Assembly (NCBI GenBank): GCA_029721435.1
Contig: CM056587.1
Span: 15,161,667 to 15,225,666, forward strand
Origin: Gymnothorax reevesii
Lineage: Eukaryota > Chordata > Actinopteri > Anguilliformes > Muraenidae
Direction of reading: 5' to 3'
Length of the DNA: 64,000 nucleotides
Position 1 is the stretch's first letter. Each line of letters opens with the position of its first letter. The position numbers were made by a program, and so were the translations under genes. Of this stretch, positions 23,207 through 34,311 are shown in pieces. The notes below the pieces were generated by a model, which saw nothing but the letters and a program-made list of their open reading frames with translations, ran no database searches and was not told where the DNA came from.

Positions 23207-23260
23207 AAGTCATTGCATTTTGATTTTATTCACAATATACACTTCAGAATTGGGGTTGTA

Positions 23261-23790
23261 ATGTGTGTTGTATGTTGTTCCTCTGAGGGAAATTACAAGT
23301 CATTTTAAAGTTGTCTCCTACCATTGTTATGCAGACTATATCCAATTATACATTCTGTGTAAGCCTTAAAAAAATTTCAAAAGCTACTCTTTAAAAAATT
23401 GGATGGCTGACAACTTTCTACCACTAAATACTGACAAAACAGAAATTTCATTTCTGTCCCAGCTGGCATTGTCCCAAACATGTTCAACAGTCTTGGCCCT
23501 CTGTCTTTTTTAAGTTAAACCTATCCTTCATAGTCAAAGCATCCCAACACACCAGGCTTTGAGTCTGGGCTTTCATATAAATTGTTTGGTTTGCTCTGTT
23601 TTCCACCAGCTGAGGAACATTGCTAAACTCAAGCCTATTGTGTCCAATGCTGAGATGGAGATGATTATATGTGTGTTTATTTTCTCCCACCTTGATTACA
23701 GTAATTTACTTTTGGCCTGTCTTTGCAATTTATCCCTGAATTGCTTACAAGTGGTCTAGAATGCTGCTGCTAAGTTACTGGCCAAGTAAG
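23261..23790 (+). pseudogene. L2-type LINE reverse transcriptase, second piece
   Basis: Continues the domain broken at 21414: KVVSYHCYADYIQLYI (YADD box, here YADY), WMADNFLPLNTDKTE, HQLRNIAKLKPIVSNAEMEM, FIFSHLDYSNLLL and NAAAKLLA, all standard landmarks of the RT thumb and C-terminal region of L2-type LINEs. Frames change between these landmarks and the catalytic YADD is altered, so the copy is inactive. Together with 21190-21414 it dates the LINE as older than the Tc1 insertion. Confidence 0.8.
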
Positions 23791-24209
23791 AGGGATCACA
23801 CTGGCCAAAACATAAGCAAACGTTCCAGTACAGAATGGAAATTTCAAAGGAGATGATACTGGCTGAGGCATTGTTGTCGAAGAAGCCGCTATTTCAACGT
23901 ATCATATTTTCTTAATCTCTTATGAAATTTAATCGCCATTTCATGATTTATGACTGTAAATATTTCACATATTGCTCCTTTAATTGACAGAATTTACTGG
24001 TGAGAATATATCATCACAAAAGCTTGCATTTTTATACTGAGTTTGGGAGGGAGCAGTAGGCAGTGCATAGATTTTTTGGCAAACAATTATTAAAAATGGC
24101 CATTAAACATTATTTGCACTTAACTTATAAGTGTCATCAAAACTGAGGGTAGTGTATAGATGGAATGAAAAGGAACAAATCAAGAATTTATGCGCAAACA
24201 ACAGCAACG

Positions 24210-24350
24210 AGCAATCCACCTATCCAGTATTTTACCCACCTATACCTGGTCGGGGTCCCAGGAAGGGGGGCGGGCATGAGTCAATCCCAGCATGCAGTGG
24301 GAGAGGGGTAGGAGTACATCCAGATCTGTTCACTGATTCATCCCAGAACA
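24210..24350. repeat. Fish SINE/LINE tail fragment
   Basis: CCACCTATCC..., ACCTGGTCGGGGTCCCAGGA, AATCCCAGCATGCAGTGGG and GTAGGAGTACATCC follow the order of the widespread fish repeat tail (CCATCC...CCTGGTCAGGGTCGCGGG...TATCCCAGC...GGGGTACACCC). It is related to 18498-18625. Confidence 0.5.
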
Positions 24351-24439
24351 TTTAGCATGAGTACAAGAAAGTGAGTTTAGGCACGAAAGTATGAGGAATA
24401 AAGGTTTGGGACAGTCTTATTTGCCCTGCCGCAAAAATG

Positions 24440-25020
24440 TCAACACCCCTGTAAATGCCAACATTGTTTGAACTGGAATTCTGGGCTTGAGGCCTGACAC
24501 AGCTGCTTGTTAACAGTGTGTTAATGTTCCTGTGTGCTTAATGATTTTTCACTCCCTATTGGTAAAAACATTAACAGCGTCTTGGATGACACATGTAGCT
24601 TCTCAAGGATATTATAATTAAGCCCCAGTCATAGCCAGCACTTAAAGTTTAACCCTGAGTCTGCATAGACTCAACAGTTTTAAGGATCAAGGCCTCCTCG
24701 GCAGCCCTCATAGCTTTCCACAGCTTTCTATTTTCTGCAACGTTTGACCACTGAAAAGTTTCTGAATTACTGGGCACCATCTTAGCTGAGAAAAAAGAAA
24801 TCCATACATTTTTAAATTAGTCCTTTATTTCAAAAAAATTTTTGAACTTAAAATGCGCACAATATAAGCTATTTTGTTGTATGGGTAATTCATAGAGGCT
24901 TATTTAACCATTACATAAGTCACTGGGTATACTGGGAATTATATTGTCTGCACCACTTGTGTACAATGAAAGTAGACGTTTTCCCATTTCTGGCAGAAAG
25001 TTACCCTTCTGTCACTAATA
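24440..25020. other. Intergenic, mostly unique
   Basis: No gene. The part at 24450-24700 is repeat-free with several TTAATG/TAAT cores and may be regulatory. Confidence 0.3.
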
Positions 25021-25780
25021 ACACCAGCATGTGGTGCCTGTTCTTTGCTTGTTGTCAGCCGACATGATTCATCAGCTCAGGCTCGCAAGGGGGAGACAAT
25101 GAATGATGGAGAAAAGAGATAAACAGTCCAAAAGGATGAATGTCACCATGAAAGGCAGAAGTTATGCTTTTCAGAGGCGCTGTGCTACGACCTCCTGTCA
25201 TCGGGATGGTCGTATAAATCAGAAGAAGTGTCAGAAGACCACGAAAAGGACCTCTGTACGTGGATCTCATACTACAAAATACACCAGTGGCCAAACAGCA
25301 CGAACACGGAGCTGAAAACACACTGCACTCACCCAACGAGTGAGCATCGCCAAACCGGCCTCTCCTTCCCCCATTCGAGCCCTTCTGTGTGTCATCCTCA
25401 ATTGCCTTGATGTAAATGTATGAGGATTGATGGAGCTCCACTTAATGCAGTTACGGGGATGCTGCTTTGTTTATTTAATGAAGCTTGTGTCACTGCGGCA
25501 GGTGTCAGTGGCAGATCTCCTGAAACAAGCGAACCAAATTAACAAATTTGATTTACATAATACTTTGAATGGGGGGGCGGTGTCGAATATCTGTAACCCA
25601 CCCCCCCACTGCGGACAGGCTGTCCCCTCGCTGTGGCCAGATGCCCACCTGTACCCCACTCCAAAGGAGGAGCTATGAAGGCTCTAACCACCTCCCAGGA
25701 ATACTTGAAGTGAGCGAAAGATCTGGACAGTAATTAATTAAACACAGAGATCTCAATTACTCCAGAATGAGGAAATACAA
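25021..25780. promoter_or_regulatory. Candidate regulatory block 3
   Basis: About 750 bp of unique, evenly composed sequence. It contains TAAT/ATTA cores, GTAATTAATTAAAC near 25731 and CTCAATTACTCC near 25752. Open frames on both strands (minus 25055-25441, plus 25103-25315, 25427-25678) overlap one another, have no family resemblance and look incidental. Its texture fits a conserved non-coding element, but conservation could not be tested. Confidence 0.35.
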
Positions 25781-25899
25781 CTTAACAGAATTATTGCGTA
25801 AGGACAAAAAAAAAAACAACATTTCTTCACTGTCAAAGGAGTTAACCTGTGAAACAAATGTAGCCATGAAATAAAGATGTGTCCATCACTGAGTAAGCT

Positions 25900-26700
25900 C
25901 AAACAAATCTTTAAGAATATCATACTGAATAGATATGGGGTTGATGAACAAAGACATGATAGAAAGTGCCTTTAATGATATGCTCAGAGGAACCAATCGT
26001 AACTCAGGGATAATCCAAAAATTGTACGCATTTATTGCAAAAAGCGTCAGGACCAGAAGACACAAGAATTGCCGAGCCAAAATCAATGTCCAAAAAGCAA
26101 AGTCGACTAGACAGGCAGGGGTCAGAACCAGTGAGGCAGATGTGCAACGGTACATAAATAGTAAGCCAAAACTCGTAGTCAAAATCCAGAGAGGGCATAC
26201 ACAGGGCATCCAAAACAGAAATCGTGGTCGTACAAAAAAAGGTCAGAATACAAAAAGACAAAACAGGAATAGAAGGGCTATGGCAAACTCAAGGTCAGGC
26301 AAAACAGTCGTGAAGAAGCAATGAACAAAAGGCATACGAGGAGCTCTGCACAGATGTAAATTGATCAAAGTTCTGTGAAGACCTAAAATAGACAAGAGGG
26401 AAGTCACATGCTATGCAGGTAACAGGTGAATTGGATAAGACTAATTACAGAGGTAAGCATACATGGGGAAGCCCTAAGCCACAACAATTGGCAAAAGCCA
26501 AAACGTGGACAGGATCAACGCAGACAAACTATGACAGATTAACAGCTCCGGTCAAGGAGTTCTAAGTGCACAGACAATGAATTCAGGAAAGCAATTAAGC
26601 ACGTGAGAGATGTCACGGAAACGCCGGGAGAGACAGGGAAAGCAACAGGGGTGGAGTCACAGAACAGAGTAGAGCAGGGCAGAATTAGTTATATTAGTAA
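25900..26700 (-). mobile_element. Possible gypsy-type LTR, minus strand
   Basis: A/G-rich sequence made of loosely repeated CAAAACAGGAATAG, GGTCAGAATACAAAAAG and CAAGGTCAGGCAAAAC units. This is how the U3-R part of many fish gypsy LTRs looks when read on the opposite strand. The 129-codon + frame at 25935-26324, rich in Arg, Lys and Asn, is a by-product. No ends were found. Confidence 0.35.
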
Positions 26701-27690
26701 ACAGTGATATCTACACACCTAATCAAAATATGTGATTGTTTGTTAGTTAGTTAGTTACTGCACAGACAAAGGGATCACCGAAGCGTGGCTGCACGCAGTC
26801 AGGGGCGTGCACTGGCACGATGACACAGATCACATCAGACATTACGGGGGAGACAATGTGCAATGCAATAATGGAGTACAAGAATAAACAAGAAAAATAA
26901 TAAATACTAAATCAGACAGATAGAGATCATAACAGTGCCATGTTCGACCTGTATTGTTTTGATTATTATTTATGCTTCTACGTCAACGATCTTTCTTTTT
27001 TTTTTGTAAAGTTTTAGGCAATTTATTGAAAAAATGTTTTCAACTTCATCAAACATGCTTTTCGAACAAGAAATGGACGTTAATGTTTCTCCAGAGATCC
27101 TGCAAAATATGCAGAGTTACTTTAATTTGTTTTGTTTTCTTTTTACATTTTATTTTGATATGTTCTGGATAAAAACATACGTAAATAAATATATAAATAA
27201 AGCTGAATCTGTCACTGTGGATTCTCGCCAATCATTATTTTCATTATTTATCTGTCAAATGCCAGCCTAGGTTTTACACTGCTGTATTGGCCACATATGT
27301 ATGTTCACATTAAAGAGTCAGAGTAGACACAGAAACAATACAAAATGTAAAATTCTCTCCTGAGAATACATGTAACTCATGAAGACTCTTAAATTCTCAT
27401 GTTTTGGACAGTAAAACAATGTTTGGCTCAGTACTCCATAATAATATTTCAATTGAGAAAAATGAAAATCAAGATACAAGTGGGGACCCACAACTTACAT
27501 CTTTATCACGTGAACCATGCAGGAATGGCATGTCTCAATGTCAAAATACTCACAAACTGTACTGTGCCTCCCTTTCTGTAAGGAAAAATATACATATACT
27601 GGTCACTATTCCATCATATCTTTTTTATTTGTGAAACCCTTTTTCAAATAGTCAGTGTGTGAGAGAGGCAGCTGGTGAAATGAAAATTTG
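26700..27690. other. Intergenic, AT-rich, nothing recognised
   Basis: No gene; (TTAG)n-like TTAGTTAGTTAGTTAC at about 26741. Frames at 26972-27270 and 27399-27634 are AT-driven. Confidence 0.4.
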
Positions 27691-27769
27691 GGAAGTACAA
27701 ATCATCCTTTGAAAGCTATGACTGGTCTTGACCTGTTTTCAATCATTTATTTACGAGTAAATTGAAAAT

Positions 27770-28070
27770 ATGAAAACTCCAAAAACACACAGAATGATCA
27801 GGTGTAGCCAGGTCTCCTCATTAATGCACGATGTGTGCTGACGAGTCTCGATGCGTTTTCAACCCATTTCCGCGATCAATGAGGTTTCCGATGATAATAA
27901 TAAGAAGCCATCGGCAGTTAAACGCACAACTTCCCTCTTTATGCAATGCAATTAAACAGAAAATGTTTCATTGACTTTACAAAAAGAGATAAACTACTTT
28001 GTTAACTTTTGCATTTGCTTTTAATACGTCCTGCATTATCTAATCTTAGCTTCCCGATTGTGTAACGACA
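27770..28070. promoter_or_regulatory. Candidate regulatory block 4
   Basis: Unique sequence with CTCATTAATGCACG, GATCAATGAGG and TGCAATGCAATTAAAC; no coding potential. Judged by texture only. Confidence 0.25.
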
Positions 28071-28229
28071 ATCACAACAAAGAAAGCAACAAATCTTAAC
28101 AAAAGAATAACATTGATTGAAATGCAATTTTTTGTCAAGAAGACAAAATGTTATTTACCAACATGAAGAAAACTCGCAAAACCTAATAATGTTGAGTGTT
28201 TTGGGAGCTTACTTTTTGTTCATTTATAA

Positions 28230-28745
28230 GAATGATTGAAAACAGGTTATTTTGTAGCGCTGTTCTGGGCTTCACCAGTTTTCAGCTCACCAGCTGCCAC
28301 TGGCATGTAAATGCAGCAGGAGGCTTGAAACCACACCATACATTCTGAGAGCAGAGCTTGGAGGCGACCTGGAGTCACACACATTTCCTCAGCGGCGTAG
28401 TTGGCAGGACCTGCTGCGTATATGTTTGAAACGATTTGATTGTACGAATGAACATACGCTAGCAGCGGCGGTATCATTAAGTCAAATTACACACGCTGTA
28501 ATTAGATTTGTTCTTATTTCTCCTATTTGAAAGACGGCAAAAGCCCAATATGAAACAGATTTTTAATCTCTGACCTCTTCTGGGCTGTTTTTGAGCGCTG
28601 GCTAAAGAATACGGATAACGTGCTCTTGACAGATGAAGGCAGCTCAGCAGAGTCAGAGCACTGAGAATACATAATGATGAAAGCTTGCTGATAAGGCTCC
28701 CAGACATGAGTCATTACAACTGAGAGAATTATTTAAAGATACTCC
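28230..28745. promoter_or_regulatory. Candidate regulatory block 5
   Basis: Unique, evenly composed 500 bp with CACACGCTGTAATTAG near 28492 and several CAGCTC/CAGCTG-like sites. Minus-strand frames (28247-28477, 28477-28714) have no family resemblance. Confidence 0.28.
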
Positions 28746-29932
28746 AATCACCAAAAAATACTTTTGTTATCAGGACCTTCCTCCTTGTATTGACACAAAT
28801 TTGTTGCGACTGTATGCCTTACTATTCATATGCTACAATATGAGTCAACCAAGGATTACACTTTAATGCAATACATATTTTTAAATTATTATTTTAGCAC
28901 ATCTTCCTCGCAGTGTAGCCCTCCTAAAACACTGAATGCAGCCCAAAATATATTATCTCTCAGGACACACCACACTTCTGCTCTTGGGCATGGTATTCTT
29001 GGAACTGAGAGCTTTTCAGACTCTTAACTTGTCCAGAATTAGTGGGACAGGAGCATCTTGCTTTTAAAAGATGTATTTTTACGACCAATTTGAATAACAA
29101 GCCTTTTTAATAAATAATGCTACAAAAAACTGATAACTAAAATTTCTCAGTTGTATGGATTCTATTGCAACAATGCACAGGGAATCATTATAACCAATAA
29201 CAGAAAAGGCTGGCAGCTGCTGTCTTACTGAAAAGCTGTTGTACCAGACAAAGTAAAAGTGACAAAACCAAATTAATGTGCATCAACAAGTATGACCATT
29301 CATCCGTCCACCTGGTAAGCATTAAAATGTCCAGTGTTAAATCAACTCTTAAAGAGTGTTACAAGTTGCCACTGCTACAGTCAGAAGTGTATGAATTGAG
29401 TAAACTGTAGAGCATTTCACTGTGTGTCTGATGAAACTCATGTTTAAAACTCAAACTGAAAAAAAATTGCACGCCTCAACATTGCTTAATTTGCAACTGA
29501 CTTGCAATAACATGCAGAAACAGTCTGTTATCTCGGGATTCTCAAGCCTTGTTCCTAGAGCTCAACTACTACTTATTCCTACCTAAAAATCTACAGTCAC
29601 GTCATGTGAGATGGTGAGTACATATGCAGTTAATTGTATGAACAAGTGATTGACCCTCTTTGTTATCTGTAGGATTTGGGTTTTGAAAAAGAACATTTAG
29701 GATGAGCTGTATAAAGCCTCAGAGGAACAGATGTTAGCCTACTGAGTATTCAAATATCCTGTTTCCAAGATAGTAAATTTGATTTCGGGTACATTTTATA
29801 TCATATTTTTTTTCGAGGCTGAAGAAGAAACATATGGATAGAAGAATTTTCACAAGTAGAAAAAAGCTCTCTAGCAGTGCTAGTGATAGAGCAGGCACAT
29901 TATCAGTTCACTGCATACAGGTAGACACATGT

Positions 29933-29966
<34 letters not shown>

Positions 29967-30029
29967 GCGCGGTTGGCCTTCAGTCTAATTGAATTATAAG
30001 TATTTAAAAGGGGTTTTCTTTATCTCTAT
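28746..30029. other. Intergenic with (AC)n at 29934-29962
   Basis: No gene. The stretch near 29330-29360 (CCAGTGTTAAATCAACTC, TAAAGAGTGTTAC) looks like one end of a MITE, but the other end was not found. Confidence 0.35.
29934..29962. repeat. (AC)n microsatellite
   Basis: Uninterrupted CA dinucleotide run. Confidence 0.95.
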
Positions 30030-30720
30030 TATGCATAGTTGCGTGCATATGAGCATTTTAAATCAGATAGCATGTGTGCAGGCAGACCCTTGAAAACAAT
30101 GAGTCTCCTGTCATCACGAGCTGCACAGATGATGCAGCCTAACTCCCTCCCCTACTCATATCGAATAAGCAGACAATGAAACAAGCTACAGGCTGATAAC
30201 AGATGAGCTTTAGACGTTTACAAACAAAAAAAAAACTACATCTCAACAGTAACCCTGTGCTGCCTCCTAATCGCTTCAAACGAGGTAATGAAGGAGATGC
30301 GCACGATGCCAGATCTCTCCCCTGTTCTGCAAGGTGCGGCACTTGTTTGTGTGAATGTCTGGCAATTAAAATTAATTGGGAAGAAGGTCTGCCTCGAAAT
30401 CTTCCAAGAGTGCCAGTTATGATCTAATGAAGCATCATTATGGCGTGCTGAAAGCCATGATATCAGTGTGACAATGGCAATTATAAGGGATCATAGGCAA
30501 AAAGTCGTTAAAAAAATACCCGAGCGAAGATTAGCTTTTCACTTTAAGGCCAATTCATTAGCTAATTGATTTCCTATTAGTTGCAGGCAAAAAAAAAAAT
30601 GTTTGGGCTCTCATGCAGCTAATTAGCAGCATTTACACCATTAGCTCATCGGTTATTTTTCCAGGGAAAACAATTTTTGCAATGAAGCCTAGCTAGGAGG
30701 CTTTTGGCCAGTGGGTCTCT
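30030..30720. promoter_or_regulatory. Candidate regulatory block 6, homeodomain-site rich
   Basis: About 700 bp of unique DNA with an unusual density of homeodomain-type cores: GGCAATTAAAATTAATTGGG near 30360, CATTAGCTAATTG near 30556 and GCAGCTAATTAGCAGC near 30616. Several of these are palindromic TAATTA-type sites, the kind bound by paired-class dimers, which include SHOX itself. It has no coding potential. Of all non-coding blocks in the window this is the one I would test first. Confidence 0.4.
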
Positions 30721-30960
30721 GTTGGTTTTTTTTTTTTTTTTTGCCGCTATTTTCGCACACATAGCCTGTCAGTCAATAACTATGGAATTTCATGCTGTGA
30801 TTTCATATATGAATGTATGAAAGCAGACTGATTTGTCCAATGAGTAAACGGTAATTCAGGACTGGACTTCCTGCGTTTGCATAAAGAATTGCATTCAAAA
30901 TAAGGCAGTATTTTTACCTTTATTGCATGCATCGTATATTGAGTATGTTCATTGAACTGA

Positions 30961-31039
30961 AATTGAAGCACCTATTACTAAAACCCCATAAGTCACACTT
31001 GACTTGACTTGTGGGGTTTTAGCAATCAGTGCTTCAATT
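30961..31039. other. 79-bp near-perfect hairpin
   Basis: AATTGAAGCAC...CTAAAACCCCA-AAGTCA pairs with TGACTT-TGGGGTTTTAG...GTGCTTCAATT. About 35 bp of stem with about four mismatches and a small loop near CACTTGACT. The length and shape resemble a miRNA precursor or a tiny foldback element; no such gene is known to me here. Confidence 0.6.
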
Positions 31040-32340
31040 ATTACCATCGGCCACAAGGACCACGGTTTATATCTCTTAAGCAGAAATCAGCAAGATTTAC
31101 TTTGAATGAAAGCCATAAAACCTTTTACATAATACATAGTCTTTGATAATGGTAGCTAAGTGGTATTACAAGTCGGCATTACCAATGTGTTACTTTAAAG
31201 CTCTGTCGCTATAATTGTAACATTGCATACGGTACTTATCCTGACTTGCTGATCCTGAAATAGACTGTGTGTAAAAATATCTGAGTGACTGCTTACTAAA
31301 CTGTCTTCTGTTCTGTACTGATACAGTCATAAATGCTCAGACAGGAAGAAGAAATTTCATTCAGGAAATATTTCAGTTGCTCTCAACGTTTCTCTGTCCA
31401 TTCGAAACATACAATTAAATGGCCGAGTATGTTGTATATCATTTCATTTGAAGAAATGATTTATTTTATGCAGACAGCGGTTTCTGTTTGCAGACAATCC
31501 CTACGGAGTTTACTGACGACAATTGCATTTGTTTTGTAAATTATCTAGAGCAATTCATCAGCAAGAGCAAGCAAATATGTTCGCCTAATGGAGAGAGCAG
31601 CTCATTCAGGAATGCTTATATTCAAATCAATGAATTTGACGTCCACTCTCAGATGAATAACAGAAAGGCAGCACCATTGTTGAACTGAATTGTTCCCTCC
31701 TAAACCTCCTACTCCCAACATTGTTTTGATCACACACTACCGAAAAACAAAACACTTCCTCATATGCCACTCTGAATTTACACTTCCTGATGTGGCAAAT
31801 CACATGCTGTGACAGCCAGTTTGATATCAGAGTAACAGACAGCATTTCCCCTTTCACCAAACAGCACTGTCTGCTTGTGCCTCTCTTTGAGTTTTTCTTG
31901 TATCTGCCATTTGATAACAGACAGGACAGGGTGGGGGGGAGGGGGGGGTTGAGTTGGCCTCAGATTTTTTGGCTCGCGTAGAGGGAATAGAAGAGGGTGG
32001 CAGAAGATGAGAGATGAAGCTAAATCTGCTTGTTGCAGCTGCAGATGCATCACCATGGCTCCTCAAACTGTTTATTATTTTGTCATATACATTTATATTA
32101 TTCTTATTTCTTCTATTTTATTCTACAAGTCTAATCCTGAAATTGTTGGCATATTTACAGAAAATTAACAGAAAAGCCAAAAGGAGCAATCTGAAAAGTC
32201 CATTTACTATAAATTATGCTCAAACGCTAACAGCAGACAGGCGCAGAGCCAGGGTCACATTGCAGAGGGGGCGGGGACTTGTAGTGGGCCCTTATAGCCT
32301 ATTGGCTATTTCACTTGTAAACAATTCACATCACGGATCT
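31040..32340. other. Intergenic, mostly unique, no gene
   Basis: 31540-31700 is evenly composed and may be regulatory. G-rich run at 31928-31950. Frames at 31778-32066 and 32014-32427 have no family resemblance. Confidence 0.35.
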
Positions 32341-32922
32341 GGGCCCGTATTCACGAAGGATCTTATCTTACTTCTAGGAGTACTCCTAAGTCGCGCTAAA
32401 ACATTTTTTGTAGGATTAAAATCTTAAAAGCTATTCACAAAGCCGCTGAGAGCAACTTTTAGTTAAGAAAACTGGTAACTCCTAGAATAGGAGTAGCTCT
32501 GAGATAGGTGCGGGAGTAAATCTCCGTTGCTATGTGTGACGTCAATTCTCATGCACGAGTCTTGGGACACTGAGCACAGTGATTGGTTGTTTGGTGACAG
32601 GGCGGCCCATTGAAAAAATATCCCACATAAAACCCATGGAGGAAAAAATGAGGAAATAGTCCAAGCGGCTGGTTTGTCCCATAAAATAATAACATGTTGA
32701 GCGCTGCTAAAAAAGCAGTATGCCCAGTCCCCACATAGCACGCTCTAGGCAAATAAACATGCATAGGTAGGAGATTTTAAAAAAGCCAATAGCATAAAAC
32801 GAGTTACTAATAAAACGCGTCATTTTCCCCAAATAATTGGCAACTTAATACCCAATGAGAACTAGAATATGTTGCGATCATTTAAATGTTGAGACGCTCA
32901 AGTTTGTTTGCCCTAAACTGTC

Positions 32923-33108
32923 ATGGATGAAAGTTCAGGAAGGACGCGAAAGCCCAACTTGAGCCACGACCAGTTGCTGCTGCTGGCCCAGTTGGTGCTG
33001 GAGCGAAAGCACATAATCAAAGCGAAATTTGGCTCGGGGGTGAACAGCAAATCCAAGCGGGATGTGTGGGATATTATCAGCCTACAAATCATTGCTGCGC
33101 CACCCTAG
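32923..33108 (+). pseudogene. Harbinger Myb/SANT-like DNA-binding protein, N-terminal part
   Basis: 61-codon frame starting MDESSGRTRKPNLSHDQLLL and ending QIIAAPP. The pattern RKPNFSxxExxLLxxLVxxxxxIIxxKFGxGVxSxxKRxxWxxI is the Myb/SANT-like domain that PIF-Harbinger elements use to bring the transposase to DNA. Only the first of the usual three helices and part of the second and third are in frame; the stop at 33106 comes far too early for the family (usually over 200 residues), so it is a fragment. Confidence 0.7.
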
Positions 33109-33339
33109 ATGTCTCGAATGGCAGAGGAGAGCGATAAGCCGTTGTATGGGCTACAATCGCAGTGGAGGCCCGAGATTACAGCCTATACGGGTAATATCGT
33201 TCAAACAGGAAGGCATTCTAAGTTTGGTTTGCAATTTATAGCTACAATTTAAATATGCATTAAAAATATGACATAGGCTGGTATTATTATGACAATCTAT
33301 TAAATGTAACGCTCGTTCAATAGCGTAATAAAATAATTA

Positions 33340-33800
33340 ATGCATAGCATAGCAGGATGAGGTACAGCAACAAAGCGACTGTCCCTAGCAAGTGGCGTCC
33401 CGCCGGCAAATAATGCCTGTCAAATAACTGACATAAGCTGCTCTCCATTAAAATACCAGAGTCGTGCATGCATGGATCCCTGCCATTTCGCAACACTTTC
33501 CAAAATATTGTATTCAGCATCAAATACTATCTGGGTGTTGATGGAACTTTTTTCTGTTTACAAATACCTCTTCATCTTGGGTCGGAGAAATAATTCGAAT
33601 ACGGGTCCCGTCAATGGAACCGATGATACCGAGCAGACCTGAGATGTGCTAGAACAGAAGTGATTCTGTGTTGTTGGCGAATGTCCATTGGAAACCGGAT
33701 AAACTGTCGGATGATATAAGGTTCACAGAGCGTAATGGATCCCTCCCTCACACAGAGCAGCGCATCCTCATTGTTGTGTCGGTCTAATTCAGATTATAGA
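33340..33800 (-). pseudogene. Harbinger DDE transposase fragment
   Basis: Read on the minus strand: REGSITLCEPYIIRQFIRFP, then GLLGIIGSIDGTRIRIISPT with the first catalytic Asp in the SIDGT box, FVNRKK, LNTIFWKVLRNG, and MHDSGILMESSLCQLFDRHY with the second catalytic Asp in HDS, then LPAGRHLLG. These match the core of PIF-Harbinger transposases (GxIDGTHIxIxxP...YVNRK.FHS..VQ.VCDA...GS.HDSRI...L...G.LLGDSGY). Stop codons and frame changes occur, and the C-terminal part with the catalytic Glu is missing. Confidence 0.75.
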
Positions 33801-34084
33801 GCCACAAGTTACTTAACTAACTGCGTTAGTGGTCAGAAGTGTTTGAATTCAGGGAGTTTTGTGATTGTTAGTCAATTAATTAAGGCCGATGTTATTTTCA
33901 TTTATACGGGCAGCCAATGCTTAATCTTTTTTCTTGGCCACACTTAGGCCTACTCGCTGCGCCAGTTGATGACCATTCCAGTTTTTAGATCGTACCGCTT
34001 AAAATACCGCTTAAAATAAGTAAAAAAATTTTCACTTTTGGACACACTTAAAATAAGTGTGGGCACTGTGGGCATTTTGGCAAT

Positions 34085-34205
34085 GTGCATTTTGGCCACA
34101 CTTAGCCTGCATTGCCGGCGGTCAGCGGCTCGGTCAGCGGCTGGCTGGAGAAAGGAGAGGAAAGACCGCCTGCCCGATAACGTCGGAATTTTGAGTTGTC
34201 CGTTC
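34085..34205 (+). repeat. Left terminal inverted repeat of helicase-bearing element
   Basis: GGCCACACTTAGCCTGCATT then GCCGGCGGTCAGCGGCT, AGAAAGGAGAGGAAAGACCG, TAACGTCGGAATTTTGAG. It pairs with 34690-34797 over about 100 bp. It carries an extra 12-bp copy of GGTCAGCGGCTC that the right arm lacks. Confidence 0.8.
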
Positions 34206-34311
34206 ACCAGTGAACGGGAATTACTGATTAGCTTAAGAGGTGTCAATCAAAATTGAATTGTCATCGAATGCAACGCAACGCATGGTTACGCCGTAAACTG
34301 CCAGAACAAAG

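Larger units (their letters stand above)
21417..23258 (-). mobile_element. Full-length Tc1-like element (minus), with LTR-like insert
   Basis: Starts CAACCCCAATTCCAAAATAG, ends CAGAATTGGGGTTG, and has TA on both sides (21415-21416, 23259-23260), the Tc1/mariner signature. The transposase runs on the minus strand from about 22544 to 21650: VEYFKNNVPQRQIARALKVS, a Tc1 N-terminal helix; then YNAKRKPLLSLIQK, WAKANLKW, WSDESKFD (first catalytic Asp), NWPAWSPDLLPIENIWHIIK (second Asp and the Asn-Pro-Ile-Glu-Asn box). Stops and frameshifts make it inactive. It interrupts an L2-type LINE and is itself interrupted at 22595-22928. Without that insert it is about 1508 bp. Confidence 0.88.
32341..33800. 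mobile_element. PIF-Harbinger transposon, partial
   Basis: The left end reads GGGCCCGTATTCACGAAGGA followed by palindromic AGGAGTACTCCTA motifs, the usual end of fish PIF-Harbinger elements. Both genes expected of this superfamily are present in decayed form and converge: a Myb/SANT-like gene on + (32923-33108) and a DDE transposase on - (about 33800-33340). The right inverted end was not found, so the right border is approximate and the element is probably truncated. Confidence 0.75.

Noticed and set aside
31778..32066. Minus frame with Pro run, possible gene
   Set aside because: Proline run comes from a G-rich tract at 31928-31950; no conserved motif.
33594..33612. GAATACGGGTCCC as a possible right end of the Harbinger element (the left end is GGGCCCGTATTC)
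   Set aside because: It lies inside the transposase frame, coding for TRIRII just after the SIDGT box, so the match is by chance.
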